Assembly (NCBI GenBank): GCA_964565925.1
Contig: CAZMGV010000004.1
Coordinates: forward strand, 124,001-188,000
Reading direction: 5' to 3'
Length of the DNA stretch: 64,000 nucleotides
From: CAZMGV01 sp964565925
Lineage (GTDB): Bacteria > JAGRBM01 > JAHCIT01
In this document: positions 17,898-27,575 of the stretch, in pieces
How the letters are laid out: each line of letters starts with the position of its first letter
Position numbering within the stretch: position 1 is the stretch's first letter
Made by a program: the position numbers and the translations under genes
Notes under the pieces: generated by a model
Databases searched by the model: none
Seen by the model: only the letters and a program-made list of their open reading frames with translations
What the model was told of the DNA's origin: nothing

Positions 17898-20800
17898 TTA
17901 TGGAATAAAGGGCGCTCCCAGAACCGTGAAATATCGCGATACCTTGTTCTGGCGGACCGACTCCTCGACATTGGTCACCTGCTGGCCCTGGAATATGCTG
18001 AGCGACGTCTGCGACGCCACACCTCCAGACGGGGTTCTGACCGGTGGCGGCAACAGGTTGTCTGAGATCGAGTGCGCAAGAACATCCTTGTCTGTCTTTG
18101 CGGTCAGCAGCTTCGGATTGCAGCAGATGGCCGGTCCAGCAAGGATGCCTGACTTGCCCGCCGTGCAGCCGCCTCCCGACGGAATAAATGTCGTGATGTA
18201 CATTTCGCCGTTCAGGATTACCGGTGACGACAGGATCTTCTCGCCAGGTGCCGAGGTCCCTTTGCTGTCGACGTTGGACTTGCCGTCCAGCCTGACCGGA
18301 TAAATCGACTTGATCAGGTCCACCTGCGTCTGCGACAGCCCCACCGTGTCGCTCGCTCCCTTCACCGGACAGGCGAAATCATAGGTCCCGCCCGTTCCGA
18401 TAGTGCACCCGTTTGGATTGGTATCCTTCAGGGCGAAGAGGTAGTCGTACTGCGTCGTATCGTTCGTCTGGGTCAGGTCGCCCGTTCCGAAGAACAGGTT
18501 CACGTCGCCGTTACAGTCGATCGTCGCCGAAGGAGCATAGAAGATCGGCCGACGCTTGGTTGACGAGTTCAACCAGCTAGGGGTCGGGCTGTAATATGCA
18601 CTGTTGACCATATCGAACATCACACAGGGCGAATCGGTCGACGCCATGCCCGGAGTGGCCGCGTTAGCCACCTTCCACCAGTTTACCGGGTTCACGTCCT
18701 TGACGATCGCCTTCCACAGACGGCCTTCGACATCGCCGAACATGATATTGTCGATGAACCCGTTCTGGTCGCGGTCCAGCAGAAGCAGGTCGCCCGGAAC
18801 CGAATTGTTCCGCGGATCTTTGACGCTCGCGGGCGGACAGGCGGAGGGGTAGTTGGTGTTCACGCAGACCGAATCGAGATCCGGCACCCGGAGGTTCTGG
18901 TAGAGCAGGCCGCGTTCGATGTCCCAGATCGTAACCCAGTTGCCGATTTCCGGCTTGCCAAAATCGCTCCCGGTCGTAGGTGCCGTATTCGCCACGACCT
19001 TGTTTGACGAGTCCACACACAACCCTTCGGGCGCCGCGCCTCCAGGGCAATACGCCGCGAACCCGGTCGGATCGGTGACCGGATTCGGTGCGTTCCGCTT
19101 GATCGTGGTCTTGCCGGTGTCGCCGTAACAGTCCTGCGGAATATCGGTTGTCGTATAGAACTGGCAGATTGCCGTGTTGATCGTATACTGGTCTCCGTCA
19201 TCGGTACGGGTTTCGTTGAACCCGGCACCCACGGCGAACAGCCACCGGGAAACCGCCGGCGAAGACGGATCGGTCGGATTGTTAATCACCTTGAAGCGGT
19301 TGATATTCGCCTTGCTGAAGGATTTCGCCGCATTGGGATGGCTGATTTCCCACAGGACCGATGGCGCACGCGGATCGGTCACATCGAGCCCGTAATAGGA
19401 ATACCCGCCGCTCCTCATACCGCCGATCAGCACCGTATGAAACGTATCGTCGGCTCCGCTGGTAATGTTGGTACCGAGGAACTCGACCGTCGCCACCGAG
19501 ATCGGACCATCGACGGTAAACATGACGCCGGTGTACATCTGCTCGAGGCGATGCGGGACTTCGTGGGGCATGAACGCAAACAGTTCCGAGCCGTTTTTCA
19601 GAAGGTTGGTCGCAGACGCAACCCCCTGCAGCTGGTCCTGAAGTACGAAAGCGTGCATGAGACCGTCATTGGCTCCTACATAAATCATCGTAGGCCGGAG
19701 TTCGTTCCGGTTGATGAACTGGATATAGGTATCGCTGTTGCCGCCCAGCAGCGGATCGAAGAAAGGCGGTTCCACAATCACCGGAACGCTGTTGACGATC
19801 GGCCCAAGCGCCCACTTCTTGACGCTGCCGTCGGAGAACTTGACCGTCGTTCCCGCCGCACCGTCCTCGTCGCGGATAAAACTGATCAGGTTGTTCATGG
19901 CGGCGTCGGTATCAACGCCCGCTGACAAGCTCTGGATCGCGTTTGTATTGGCGGTGGTGAACGGGATCACCTCGTTGGCCGCCACCGGGTCGATCGCCTC
20001 ACCCAGCTTCGCCCCATCTGCCAGCGTCGTCGGAGTGGTGCCCGATGTTTTGCGCGACGGTATATTGATCTTGTTCGTAGAGAGGAAGATGTTCCGGGGG
20101 TTGCCGGTCGTCCGCGCTGTGAGCAGGTTCCCGGCGTCGAATTCAGGCACCGGCGGGCGGTGCTGGGCTGAAGCCGCCGCAATTTCACCGAAGCTGAAGT
20201 TGACCATGTGGCCGTACCACCAGACGTTGTCCTGGGTCACCTCGAAGTAGGCGTCGATCTCCTGCGAACTCGAATATCCCGCACCCGAGACGATAAATGC
20301 CGGAGCGGCCCGCGTGTAACTGCCGCGAATGATGCACTGAATCGCACGCTGCAGCGCCAGCGTCAGTTCCAGCGACGAGAATGCGCTGAACGACTCGTTT
20401 CCGTCCTGGTTGATTTCCAGACACCTTTCCGGGTTCGTCGGGGTGGCGTCCGTGCCGCCGAAACGGGCGGCCGTGTCATTGGATACCTTCAGAATCGTAT
20501 TGACCGGGTTGATGATACCGATCGTGTAGGTCAGCACGCCGGGGCCAGGGAACGGATCCAACTGGACACCGTTGACGACCGATCGCTGCGCACCTGCAGG
20601 CAGATACGTCGACTGGCGCATGGCGCTCAGCACCGTACGGAAGCCGGGGCCATAGTTTTCATACCAGGTACCGATGGCGGTGCCGCAGACGTTTCCGGTA
20701 TTGCCGGACTGGCCCGACCGGCCCGAAGCGGGCGTCAGGCCGGCATCGGTATAGACTACTGTGCGGTCCGTGCCGACGCGATTGGCGGACCAGCCGCGGC

Positions 20801-22277
20801 GCTTCTGCTGCCGGGGAATATTGAAATACGGATTGGTCGGACAGTTGGCCAGCGAACAGGCTGTGCTGTTACTGCAGGGAAGAATCAGCTGACCGGCAGC
20901 ACTGTTATCCGTAACTACGACAAACTGGTCGCCCACGGCAGGAGCCACCGGGAACGCGGCAGTAGTGAACCTCTTCCCACCGGTAGTTCCGTCATATGCG
21001 GTCGCCCTCCGTGCCTCCCAGAGATTCGCCGCCGTAGCCGCCGATGTTGAGGTGAATACCACATATTTGTACGGCGACGAGGTCGCCGAGTAGGTGTTAT
21101 TGGTGCTGCTGAGTGTCGAAGGACCGCTGAACGACGTCGTCGTCGGAGTGGTAAAATTTGAAACCGCCGTTGTATTGAGGAACGGCGCCGTCGTGCAGGA
21201 GGTTTCCAGGTTCACCGGGTCGATATCCTTGGTCTGGCTCGCGGAGCACGGATAGGTGAGTGCGGTCTGCTGGTCGTTGTCGAACGACGGGATCTGCGTC
21301 ATGTCGTACCGGCCGCCCTGCCCGTAACCCACCGACTGCTCGCCGTCCGTGACGAAGATGACAAACGTCTGCCGGCAGCTGAAGGCCGGGTCCGCCGGTA
21401 TCGTGACCGTGCCGATTGTCAGTGCTTTCTCGCGCACATGGGGTTGCCGCATGTCGCTACGGCAAATGGTCTGTGCAGCGGCCGCTCCGAGCGGGGTCTC
21501 CACCGTACTCCAGTCGACGCCAAAGGCCGTATTCGCGGTGCCTCGGGTCCAGTCGAAAGTCGACACATTGATCTTCTGGTAGGAAAAGGTCGGTGTCCCT
21601 GCGGCCGGATAGGACATGACCGGGAACGACATCTTGGGATCGATTTCCGTCCCGGTAAATACCTTGTGGAATCCGTCGTTCATACCCTCTTCGCCGAGAA
21701 TCCAGCAGCCGACGTCCAGAAGCTGCGAGGAACTGGGAGTCCAGGCATCGGTAGGAGTGTTCTTGATGGTGCTCTTCAGCGCCGTCAGGTTGTCGTTACG
21801 GAAATAAGGGCTGTCTACGGTCTGTCCGGTTCCCAGCGCGAGGTTGAGACCGTTCAGGATGGTGTCGCCAGCCATGAACCTGCCGTAGACGAACCGGACC
21901 TGGCTGCCGAACTCGTCGACGATACCGGTACCGGTGTCTGTCGTGTCAGAACCCGACGAGAACCCCGAAAGCACTTCGCGGGCGACGTCAATACGCTTGC
22001 GGCAGACGGGCTGGCCACTGCCGCCGCAGGCCGGAGCCGGGGTGGCCGGGATGTCGGCCGTGTCCATGGAGCCCGACGAGTCGATCGCCAGGAAAATATT
22101 GGGTTCCACGTTGGCGTCGGCGAAATACGGAACGTCTGCCACTGCCAGTGCCCGCTGCGGCATAGCCAGGACACCGGCCCCGATGGCGATAATGGCGGCT
22201 GCGATTCCGAGAGAGACCGGTTTCCGATTTGAACTCATGGCAACTACTCCGAGACTTGGTTGAATAACAAAACGCAT
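17898..22277 (-). CDS. pilY1: PilY1-like type IV pilus tip/assembly protein
   Basis: A large exported protein (1459 residues) of the PilY1 family, thought to sit at the pilus tip and to prime assembly with minor pilins. A signal peptide covers about residues 20-47. A von Willebrand A-like region opens with a MIDAS motif FLAIDSSGSMD (Asp66, Ser68, Ser70). The C-terminal half is the conserved PilY1 beta-propeller with VGANDGLMHAF and a calcium-binding-like loop DRDQNGFID (1168-1176). The variable N-terminal half is Thr/Ser/Asn-rich. The start could instead be the ATG at 22238, which has a GGAG eight bases upstream. It is last in the fimT-pilVWX-pilY1 operon. Confidence 0.92.
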   Translation of the reverse strand: MRFVIQPSLGVVAMSSNRKPVSLGIAAAIIAIGAGVLAMPQRALAVADVPYFADANVEPNIFLAIDSSGSMDTADIPATPAPACGGSGQPVCRKRIDVAREVLSGFSSGSDTTDTGTGIVDEFGSQVRFVYGRFMAGDTILNGLNLALGTGQTVDSPYFRNDNLTALKSTIKNTPTDAWTPSSSQLLDVGCWILGEEGMNDGFHKVFTGTEIDPKMSFPVMSYPAAGTPTFSYQKINVSTFDWTRGTANTAFGVDWSTVETPLGAAAAQTICRSDMRQPHVREKALTIGTVTIPADPAFSCRQTFVIFVTDGEQSVGYGQGGRYDMTQIPSFDNDQQTALTYPCSASQTKDIDPVNLETSCTTAPFLNTTAVSNFTTPTTTSFSGPSTLSSTNNTYSATSSPYKYVVFTSTSAATAANLWEARRATAYDGTTGGKRFTTAAFPVAPAVGDQFVVVTDNSAAGQLILPCSNSTACSLANCPTNPYFNIPRQQKRRGWSANRVGTDRTVVYTDAGLTPASGRSGQSGNTGNVCGTAIGTWYENYGPGFRTVLSAMRQSTYLPAGAQRSVVNGVQLDPFPGPGVLTYTIGIINPVNTILKVSNDTAARFGGTDATPTNPERCLEINQDGNESFSAFSSLELTLALQRAIQCIIRGSYTRAAPAFIVSGAGYSSSQEIDAYFEVTQDNVWWYGHMVNFSFGEIAAASAQHRPPVPEFDAGNLLTARTTGNPRNIFLSTNKINIPSRKTSGTTPTTLADGAKLGEAIDPVAANEVIPFTTANTNAIQSLSAGVDTDAAMNNLISFIRDEDGAAGTTVKFSDGSVKKWALGPIVNSVPVIVEPPFFDPLLGGNSDTYIQFINRNELRPTMIYVGANDGLMHAFVLQDQLQGVASATNLLKNGSELFAFMPHEVPHRLEQMYTGVMFTVDGPISVATVEFLGTNITSGADDTFHTVLIGGMRSGGYSYYGLDVTDPRAPSVLWEISHPNAAKSFSKANINRFKVINNPTDPSSPAVSRWLFAVGAGFNETRTDDGDQYTINTAICQFYTTTDIPQDCYGDTGKTTIKRNAPNPVTDPTGFAAYCPGGAAPEGLCVDSSNKVVANTAPTTGSDFGKPEIGNWVTIWDIERGLLYQNLRVPDLDSVCVNTNYPSACPPASVKDPRNNSVPGDLLLLDRDQNGFIDNIMFGDVEGRLWKAIVKDVNPVNWWKVANAATPGMASTDSPCVMFDMVNSAYYSPTPSWLNSSTKRRPIFYAPSATIDCNGDVNLFFGTGDLTQTNDTTQYDYLFALKDTNPNGCTIGTGGTYDFACPVKGASDTVGLSQTQVDLIKSIYPVRLDGKSNVDSKGTSAPGEKILSSPVILNGEMYITTFIPSGGGCTAGKSGILAGPAICCNPKLLTAKTDKDVLAHSISDNLLPPPVRTPSGGVASQTSLSIFQGQQVTNVEESVRQNKVSRYFTVLGAPFIP

Positions 22278-22292
22278 GACCCTTAACTCCCG

Positions 22293-23009
22293 CTACTGGC
22301 TGCATCCGGTGGAGGAGTACAGCTTTCTCTCAACTTCGACATCCAGGTAATTGGAATAAAAACGCTGATCGTTGGAGGGCAGATACATGGCGAAGATCCG
22401 GACCTGATAGCGGCAATCGTTCGCCGTGCCGGCACCAATTCCGACCTGCTGGCCGATTACGTCGCCCAACAGCGGTTTCACCGAGTCGGAAAATGTCGCA
22501 ATCGCCCGGGTTTCCGGGCAGGTGGTGTCGGTGATCGAGTTCTGCCCGTAAAACCGCGCCTGCTCGCGCCCCTGCAACTGCATGTAATCGTTCCAGGCCG
22601 GGTTGCCGGCGCACGGCTCGGTGGCGGGACAGGTAGCGGGCGTATTGGAGAAACACTGCTGCCAGTCGCTGGTTCCCGACGCCGGCGGCACATCGCCGGC
22701 AGGAATGCTTGTCATGTTCAGATTATAAATCGTGGCGCAGCGCCCCGAACTTCCGATACGGGCCGTGATCAGCTTCCAGTCGCCGATCTGGTCCATCAGG
22801 TATTTCACCAGACGGTCCGTACAACCCGTGCGCGACGTGATCTTCTGGTCGGTGCTGGCGGTCAGCAGTCCCGTTCCCGAATTCTCAAGAATGGTCACCG
22901 TAAGGCCGCTGAGGAGCATCAGCATCATCATCACGATAACCATTGCGATGCCGCGGCTGCTGCCGCGAATTCTGGAGCCATCAGGACGGATCACGGTCAC
23001 GGTTTTCAT
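22293..23009 (-). CDS. pilX: PilX-like minor pilin
   Basis: A 238-residue minor pilin. The N-terminus has a basic leader followed by SSRGIAMVIVMMMLMLLSGL, the PilX_N pattern: Gly before the cleavage site and a hydrophobic helix without the usual Phe-Thr. The Glu at mature position 5 is not obvious, as in many PilX proteins. Four or more Cys in the C-terminal half probably form disulfides. I chose the ATG at 23009 (GAGGAAG eight bases upstream) over a TTG at 23024. It begins 11 bases after the pilW stop and ends 15 bases before pilY1. Confidence 0.8.
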   Translation of the reverse strand: MKTVTVIRPDGSRIRGSSRGIAMVIVMMMLMLLSGLTVTILENSGTGLLTASTDQKITSRTGCTDRLVKYLMDQIGDWKLITARIGSSGRCATIYNLNMTSIPAGDVPPASGTSDWQQCFSNTPATCPATEPCAGNPAWNDYMQLQGREQARFYGQNSITDTTCPETRAIATFSDSVKPLLGDVIGQQVGIGAGTANDCRYQVRIFAMYLPSNDQRFYSNYLDVEVERKLYSSTGCSQ

Positions 23010-23020
23010 TGCGTGCTTCC

Positions 23021-24451
23021 TCAATTTCCAAACAGCTGCGAACTCTTGATGCTCTTCAGCGCGTAGGTCGTCGCCACCGGCATCCGTGCGGCGGTCGTTA
23101 TCCCGTCGTATGAAGGGATGGCACTCGTCCGGTTCGACAGCGGGGGATACGCCGACGATGAGCTGGATTTCATCCCCTCCGAGAACTCCGCCGTCATGAA
23201 CATGAATCTCAGGCTGATGACATTGGCCGGTCCCGGCTCCTGGAACCTGGAATCGATATTGACGGGAACAGGAAAGCCCTGCTGGCCAGTGGAACCAGGA
23301 CCTGCCACCAGCGAAATGGCGTTCCCCGAACTGTCCACACTCATCTGCAGGAAGTATTCGATCTGCATGTCCTCGACTCCGTCGGCGATAACGACGAAGT
23401 CTTGTGCCGTCGGGAACGTGGACCCTTGGTAGTCATAACGTGCCAGTTGCGGCACCCCGCCGGTCGTAGGCCGGTTGACAAAGTAGGTGTGCAGGAAAGC
23501 CTTCGCCGCGATCGAACATTTCTGCGGCCGCTTCCCGGCAGGGGTCACGCCGTTCATGTCCGCAGTCCCGCCGGTAATGATCCCCGCCACGCTCGTCGCC
23601 CCGTCGCAGCCCATCACCCCGCCTCCGGCGTACGTCGTAAATTTCGAATCGGATGCGTCGTAATACTTGACCGTCCCGTTGGTATTCGTGAGTTCCTGTA
23701 TCCAGCGGTTAAAGGGCAGCTTGGGCTCGATGGCATAGCTGACATCGTAGGCCGTCGGCATCGATGCGGCCGCAGCCGGTGCGATGCCCGTGATCCGCAC
23801 CATCCGGTAACGTCCGATCATTTCGTCGGTTCCGTGCGAACGGATGATCATCAGCTGGCCCACGTCGGCCGGAACAAGCCCCGGATAGTAGTACGACGGC
23901 TGCGTAGGGCTGTACAGGCGGTTAAAGAACTGGAAGGCGGACTGCCGGTACGAAATAGACGAATTTTTGGATACATGCCGGCTGAACGGCACATAGGTGA
24001 GCGTCATCAGTCCGGAACCGTTGTCCTGGGCCACAACGGCCGTGATCGGGAACGTACCCGCCAGGGTAACCTCATCCGACCCCGAGGTGCCGCCGTCGCC
24101 GGACGTGTTTGTCGCACCCGTAAGCCCGAACTGAGAACCGGTCACCATCCGGGGAATGACCGCCGCCGCGAAAGTCGACTGCCGGCCATTGCGTTCGAAA
24201 ATATCCCCGGCTCCTGCCCGCTCCACGCTGTCGCGCATGAAATTCGATATATCCCGGGAATCCTGAAGCAGCTGGATCGCCGCCATCCGGGGCATCGCTC
24301 CCCGTATGCCGTACACGAACGCTTCCACCGTAAACGCCATGATCCCCGCAAAGATGGCCATCGAAACCATCAGTTCCACAAGGCTGAAACCATGCCCCGC
24401 CCTCTGGCGGTATTGCCGGCGGCTATGACATTTACGGCTATCGATTCGCAT
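23021..24451 (-). CDS. pilW: PilW-like minor pilin
   Basis: A 476-residue protein with a class III prepilin signal. The basic leader ends in GHG, then FSLVELMVSMAIFAG, with cleavage after Gly and the conserved Glu5. The rest is a large periplasmic domain with Gly/Ser/Thr-rich loops. It is longer than typical PilW (~270-400 residues), so it carries extra loops in the globular domain. It would be processed by the PilD encoded at 29116-29946 and act in the minor-pilin priming complex with FimT, PilV, PilX and PilY1. It starts 14 bases after the pilV stop. Confidence 0.87.
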   Translation of the reverse strand: MRIDSRKCHSRRQYRQRAGHGFSLVELMVSMAIFAGIMAFTVEAFVYGIRGAMPRMAAIQLLQDSRDISNFMRDSVERAGAGDIFERNGRQSTFAAAVIPRMVTGSQFGLTGATNTSGDGGTSGSDEVTLAGTFPITAVVAQDNGSGLMTLTYVPFSRHVSKNSSISYRQSAFQFFNRLYSPTQPSYYYPGLVPADVGQLMIIRSHGTDEMIGRYRMVRITGIAPAAAASMPTAYDVSYAIEPKLPFNRWIQELTNTNGTVKYYDASDSKFTTYAGGGVMGCDGATSVAGIITGGTADMNGVTPAGKRPQKCSIAAKAFLHTYFVNRPTTGGVPQLARYDYQGSTFPTAQDFVVIADGVEDMQIEYFLQMSVDSSGNAISLVAGPGSTGQQGFPVPVNIDSRFQEPGPANVISLRFMFMTAEFSEGMKSSSSSAYPPLSNRTSAIPSYDGITTAARMPVATTYALKSIKSSQLFGN

Positions 24452-24465
24452 CTGTAACTCCCGTG

Positions 24466-25107
24466 TTAGAGTCTGGTCGGGTCATCCGACATCCAGAACT
24501 CGCCGCCCGCGACATCCTTGCCTGTAAACTGGTCCGCCAGGGTGTACTGAACCGAATAGGTATTCGGAGTATTGTTATTACGCTGCATCCCGCCGATCTG
24601 CCGCTGTCCGACCGGGCAGCTTCCCCTGAAGGCGGCGCCCGTCGTGTCCGCGACACACCGGATTCCGCCCTGCTCGTCCTTGCGGTCCGGCGTGCAGACG
24701 CCATACACCTTCATTGTCAGCTTATAGGGATACCCGTATTGCCCCGCCGGCAGCGCGCTGCCGTCGCTCTGCAGGTTCAGGTCCTCCACAATAGACCCCA
24801 GCAGAACGGTATCGACACCCAGAGGATTCGCATCCGTCCCGCAGGTGAATGCGGTCGCACCCGATGGCAGCCGCGACTCCAGATACTGACGCGGCAATCG
24901 GTAAAATCCGGAAATCCGGTCCTGGAGCGCGATAGAAGTCAGCGTCTTCTGCGCATTCTGCCGGTTATTGACGATCGCCTGCTCGGTCATTCCCAGCAGA
25001 CCCAGCGATCCGATAAACAGCAGGCCAAGCGCCGCCATCACTTCCACAAGAGTGAAGCCACGGTTCCGGCCTGCCTGGGCCCGTCTGATCCTCTGTCCTG
25101 ACGACAT
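24466..25107 (-). CDS. pilV: PilV-like minor pilin
   Basis: A 213-residue type IV minor pilin. The prepilin motif NRGFTLVEVMAALGLLFIGSL contains the Gly-Phe cleavage site and Glu5, and a Cys-containing globular domain follows. The ATG at 25107 has a GAGG five bases upstream. An in-frame GTG at 25155 would overlap the stop of fimT and give an unusually long leader, so it was not used. The neighbours fimT and pilW are on either side in one operon. Confidence 0.86.
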   Translation of the reverse strand: MSSGQRIRRAQAGRNRGFTLVEVMAALGLLFIGSLGLLGMTEQAIVNNRQNAQKTLTSIALQDRISGFYRLPRQYLESRLPSGATAFTCGTDANPLGVDTVLLGSIVEDLNLQSDGSALPAGQYGYPYKLTMKVYGVCTPDRKDEQGGIRCVADTTGAAFRGSCPVGQRQIGGMQRNNNTPNTYSVQYTLADQFTGKDVAGGEFWMSDDPTRL

Positions 25108-25154
25108 ACTCACCTCTTCAGCTCCGAAACTCTCCGTGCGCTCCATCGTGTCCA

Positions 25155-25886
25155 CTACCGCAGCAGCACCCAGGTGGGCGTTTTGTAAAGGGTGGGATCG
25201 TATCCGTAGACCAGCGTCTTGCCGTTCAGGCGGATCACGAGGGCCCTGCCGATATTAGCAACACCACCGCTGCTCATCTGATCTTTTCCGTCGTGGTGGG
25301 TCCTGACCCGAAGATAGATGGTGTCTGACGTAGGCGTCAGCGTATTGGAAATCCCGCTTGGCAGAAACGACAACGTAGCGGCCCGTGCGACAGGCGTTGT
25401 GATGGCCAGGCTGACGCCGTTGGGGCCCTCCGTATGCGTCCCCGTTGAATCCGTGAGATCGGGTGCACCCGTGGGCTTGCCCAACTCAATCACACTTTCG
25501 GCGTCGCCCGAGCACGACCAGTGCTTCGTAAACTTATCTTCCCCGCCGTTCCATGTGAGATTGCCGTTCAGGTCCAGGTGCCGTACATACCAGCTGTTCG
25601 CGAAACTGGCTCCAACTCCGGCGGCGACGGTTGCCGTATCACCGAAATAGAAATTGACCGGCGCGGTTCTGGCCTGGGCCGCCTGACGTGCGGCAAGAAT
25701 ATCGTTCACCAGGGTGATGGTTGCGTCCTTCAGATTGCTCCGGCAGGCATCGGGACGGCTCCATCCAACAGCAACGATGACGCAGATAATCCCGACAACT
25801 ACCATCAGCTCAAGCAACGTAAATCCACCATTCCGGGGGCGGAATCTCTGGCGGACTGGAGGCTGGTGGAAGTCGTGGTATTGCAT
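25155..25886 (-). CDS. fimT: FimT/GspH-like minor pseudopilin
   Basis: A 243-residue prepilin with the motif NGGFTLLELMVVVGIICVI (Gly-Phe cleavage, Glu5) and a GspH/FimT-type beta domain. The segment ITLVNDILAARQAAQARTA is the typical start of the FimT/GspH helix-to-sheet transition. The ATG at 25886 lies within a run containing AAGGAAC ten bases upstream. A TTG frame opening at 25949 would give an over-long leader. It is first in the minor-pilin operon, directly downstream of the two candidate promoters. FimT proteins in some bacteria also bind DNA during natural transformation; nothing here shows that directly. Confidence 0.85.
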   Translation of the reverse strand: MQYHDFHQPPVRQRFRPRNGGFTLLELMVVVGIICVIVAVGWSRPDACRSNLKDATITLVNDILAARQAAQARTAPVNFYFGDTATVAAGVGASFANSWYVRHLDLNGNLTWNGGEDKFTKHWSCSGDAESVIELGKPTGAPDLTDSTGTHTEGPNGVSLAITTPVARAATLSFLPSGISNTLTPTSDTIYLRVRTHHDGKDQMSSGGVANIGRALVIRLNGKTLVYGYDPTLYKTPTWVLLR

Positions 25887-25949
25887 GGGATTTCTGTTCC
25901 TTACGCCAGGCCGCCTTTCCTTAACCTCTGAAGACTGGTTAATTGGCAA

Positions 25950-25964
25950 GCAAGGCCTGTTCCG
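25950..25964 (-). promoter_or_regulatory. Candidate sigma-54 (-24/-12) promoter for the minor-pilin operon
   Basis: On the minus strand CGGAACAGGCCTTGC matches TGGCACG-N4-TTGC at 8 of 11 informative positions, with GG and GC separated by exactly 10 bases. The predicted start, near 25938, leaves a ~50-base leader before the fimT ATG. A sigma-54 activator (PilR) is encoded immediately upstream. Confidence 0.42.
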
Positions 25965-26002
25965 GTTATGAGAACACAGTTAACATACTGTTTTCTATGG
26001 GA

Positions 26003-26032
26003 ATTATAGCAAACAAGCGTTTACATTTTCAC
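26003..26032 (-). promoter_or_regulatory. Candidate sigma-70 promoter for the minor-pilin operon
   Basis: On the minus strand a perfect -10 TATAAT (26008-26003) is preceded, 18 bases upstream, by GTGAAA (26032-26027), a 4/6 match to -35. The surrounding region is AT-rich and lies between pilR and fimT. Confidence 0.5.
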
Positions 26033-26123
26033 GCGAAATCTAACAGCCAACAGTGATTTCGGCATCATTGTTGCGTTTTATGCGCAAAAGTTGCGGTTAC
26101 TCGTGCAACGCTGCAATGCGCCA

Positions 26124-27575
26124 TCAGGAATCTGACGCAATGCGCATCCGCTTCAACTTATAGAGCAATGTGCGATTGGATATCTCTAGAATCTTGGCCG
26201 CCAGCGCCCGGTTTCCGCCGGACTTTTCGAGCGCTTTGCGGATGAACAGCGCCTCGATCTTGTCGACCGCTTTGGGGATCGAGAGGTCGGTTCCGAAGTC
26301 GACAGCATTGCCGTCCCCTCCGCCGGTACCTCTCGGTGATCCCTGCATGCCGCTTCCGCCCTGCTGCGGAGCGGTCAGTGATCCACGGAAGAACGGAAGA
26401 TCAATTTCCGTCACCATCGTGCTTTCACAGAGCACGACGGCACGCTCGACGGTATTTTCCAGTTCGCGCACGTTGCCGGGCCACGAATATTTCGAGAGCG
26501 CCTCGATCGCGCCGGGGCTGAACCCCGACAGGTCGCGCGCGTGGCGTTCGCGGAATTTATTGAGGAAATGTTCCGCGAGCGGGAGGATATCGTCGCGCCG
26601 GTCGCGGAGCGGCGGGATCCAGATCGGGAACACATTGAGCCGGTAGTAAAGATCGTCGCGGAACCGGCCAGCCGCCGCTTCCTCTTCAAGATTCTTCAGG
26701 GTCGCCGCGATGATACGGACGTTGATCTTCCGGGGCTGCGTGTCTCCGACCCTGCGGATCTCTTCTTCCTGGAGCACCCGGAGCAGTTTCACCTGCAACA
26801 GGGCCGGCAGTTCGCCGATTTCGTCCATGAACAGGGTCCCGCCGTTGGCTTCCTCGAACAGTCCGGTCTTGTCACGTACCGCATCCGTGAAAGCGCCTTT
26901 GGCGTGACCGAAGAACTCGCTCTCCAGCAGGTTCTCGGGAATTGCGCCGCAGTTGACCGCGACAAACGGACCGTTCTTGCGGTCCGACATCTCGTGAATC
27001 GCCCGTGCGATCATTTCCTTGCCGGTTCCCGACTCGCCGAGCAGCAACGCCGTCGTTTTGTACTTGGCGACGCGTTCGACGAAGGACATGACCTCCTTCA
27101 TCTGCTTGCTCTCGACGATCATCGAGCGCGTAAGCTGGCCGGGTGCGATAGCCGCACCGCCACTGGAGCCCGGCAGCGTGGCCTTGCGGCGGGCTTCCGC
27201 CTTCTTGATAACGAGGAGTATCTCTTCCGCACGGAACGGCTTGGAGATGTAGTCGTGCGCTCCCAGCCTGAGCGCTTCGGTCATCTGGTCGTTGCCGCCA
27301 TAGGCGGTGATCATGATGACAGTGGTGCGGATACGCAGTTCCCGGATCTGCCGGAGCAGTTCCAGTCCGTCCATCTCGGGCATCCGGAAGTCGCTGACGA
27401 CGAGATCGTAGGGGCGTTTCTTGAGAGCTTCGAGCGCATGCGCACCGTTGGACACCGCGTCGACGTCATAACCCTGCTTCTTCAGCACGGCGGCCAGCAT
27501 CACGCGTATATTCTCCTCGTCGTCGACGACGAGAATACGGCTGGTGGCGTTACTGGCGGCAGCGGTCGTACTCAT
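26124..27575 (-). CDS. pilR: PilR-like sigma-54 response regulator
   Basis: A 483-residue NtrC-family activator. The receiver has acidic pair Asp18/Asp19, phospho-acceptor Asp62, and Lys112 in SKPF. The AAA+ domain has Walker A GESGTGKE (180-187), a GAFTGA loop written as GAFTDA (227-232), and Walker B LFMDEIGE (248-255). A Gly-rich linker precedes a C-terminal Fis-type helix-turn-helix (GGNRALAAKILEISNRTLLYKLK). The ATGA overlap with pilS, and the position between pilD and the pilins, support a PilS-PilR pair controlling pilus genes. The substitution in the sigma-54 contact loop occurs in other activators of this class. Confidence 0.92.
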   Translation of the reverse strand: MSTTAAASNATSRILVVDDEENIRVMLAAVLKKQGYDVDAVSNGAHALEALKKRPYDLVVSDFRMPEMDGLELLRQIRELRIRTTVIMITAYGGNDQMTEALRLGAHDYISKPFRAEEILLVIKKAEARRKATLPGSSGGAAIAPGQLTRSMIVESKQMKEVMSFVERVAKYKTTALLLGESGTGKEMIARAIHEMSDRKNGPFVAVNCGAIPENLLESEFFGHAKGAFTDAVRDKTGLFEEANGGTLFMDEIGELPALLQVKLLRVLQEEEIRRVGDTQPRKINVRIIAATLKNLEEEAAAGRFRDDLYYRLNVFPIWIPPLRDRRDDILPLAEHFLNKFRERHARDLSGFSPGAIEALSKYSWPGNVRELENTVERAVVLCESTMVTEIDLPFFRGSLTAPQQGGSGMQGSPRGTGGGDGNAVDFGTDLSIPKAVDKIEALFIRKALEKSGGNRALAAKILEISNRTLLYKLKRMRIASDS

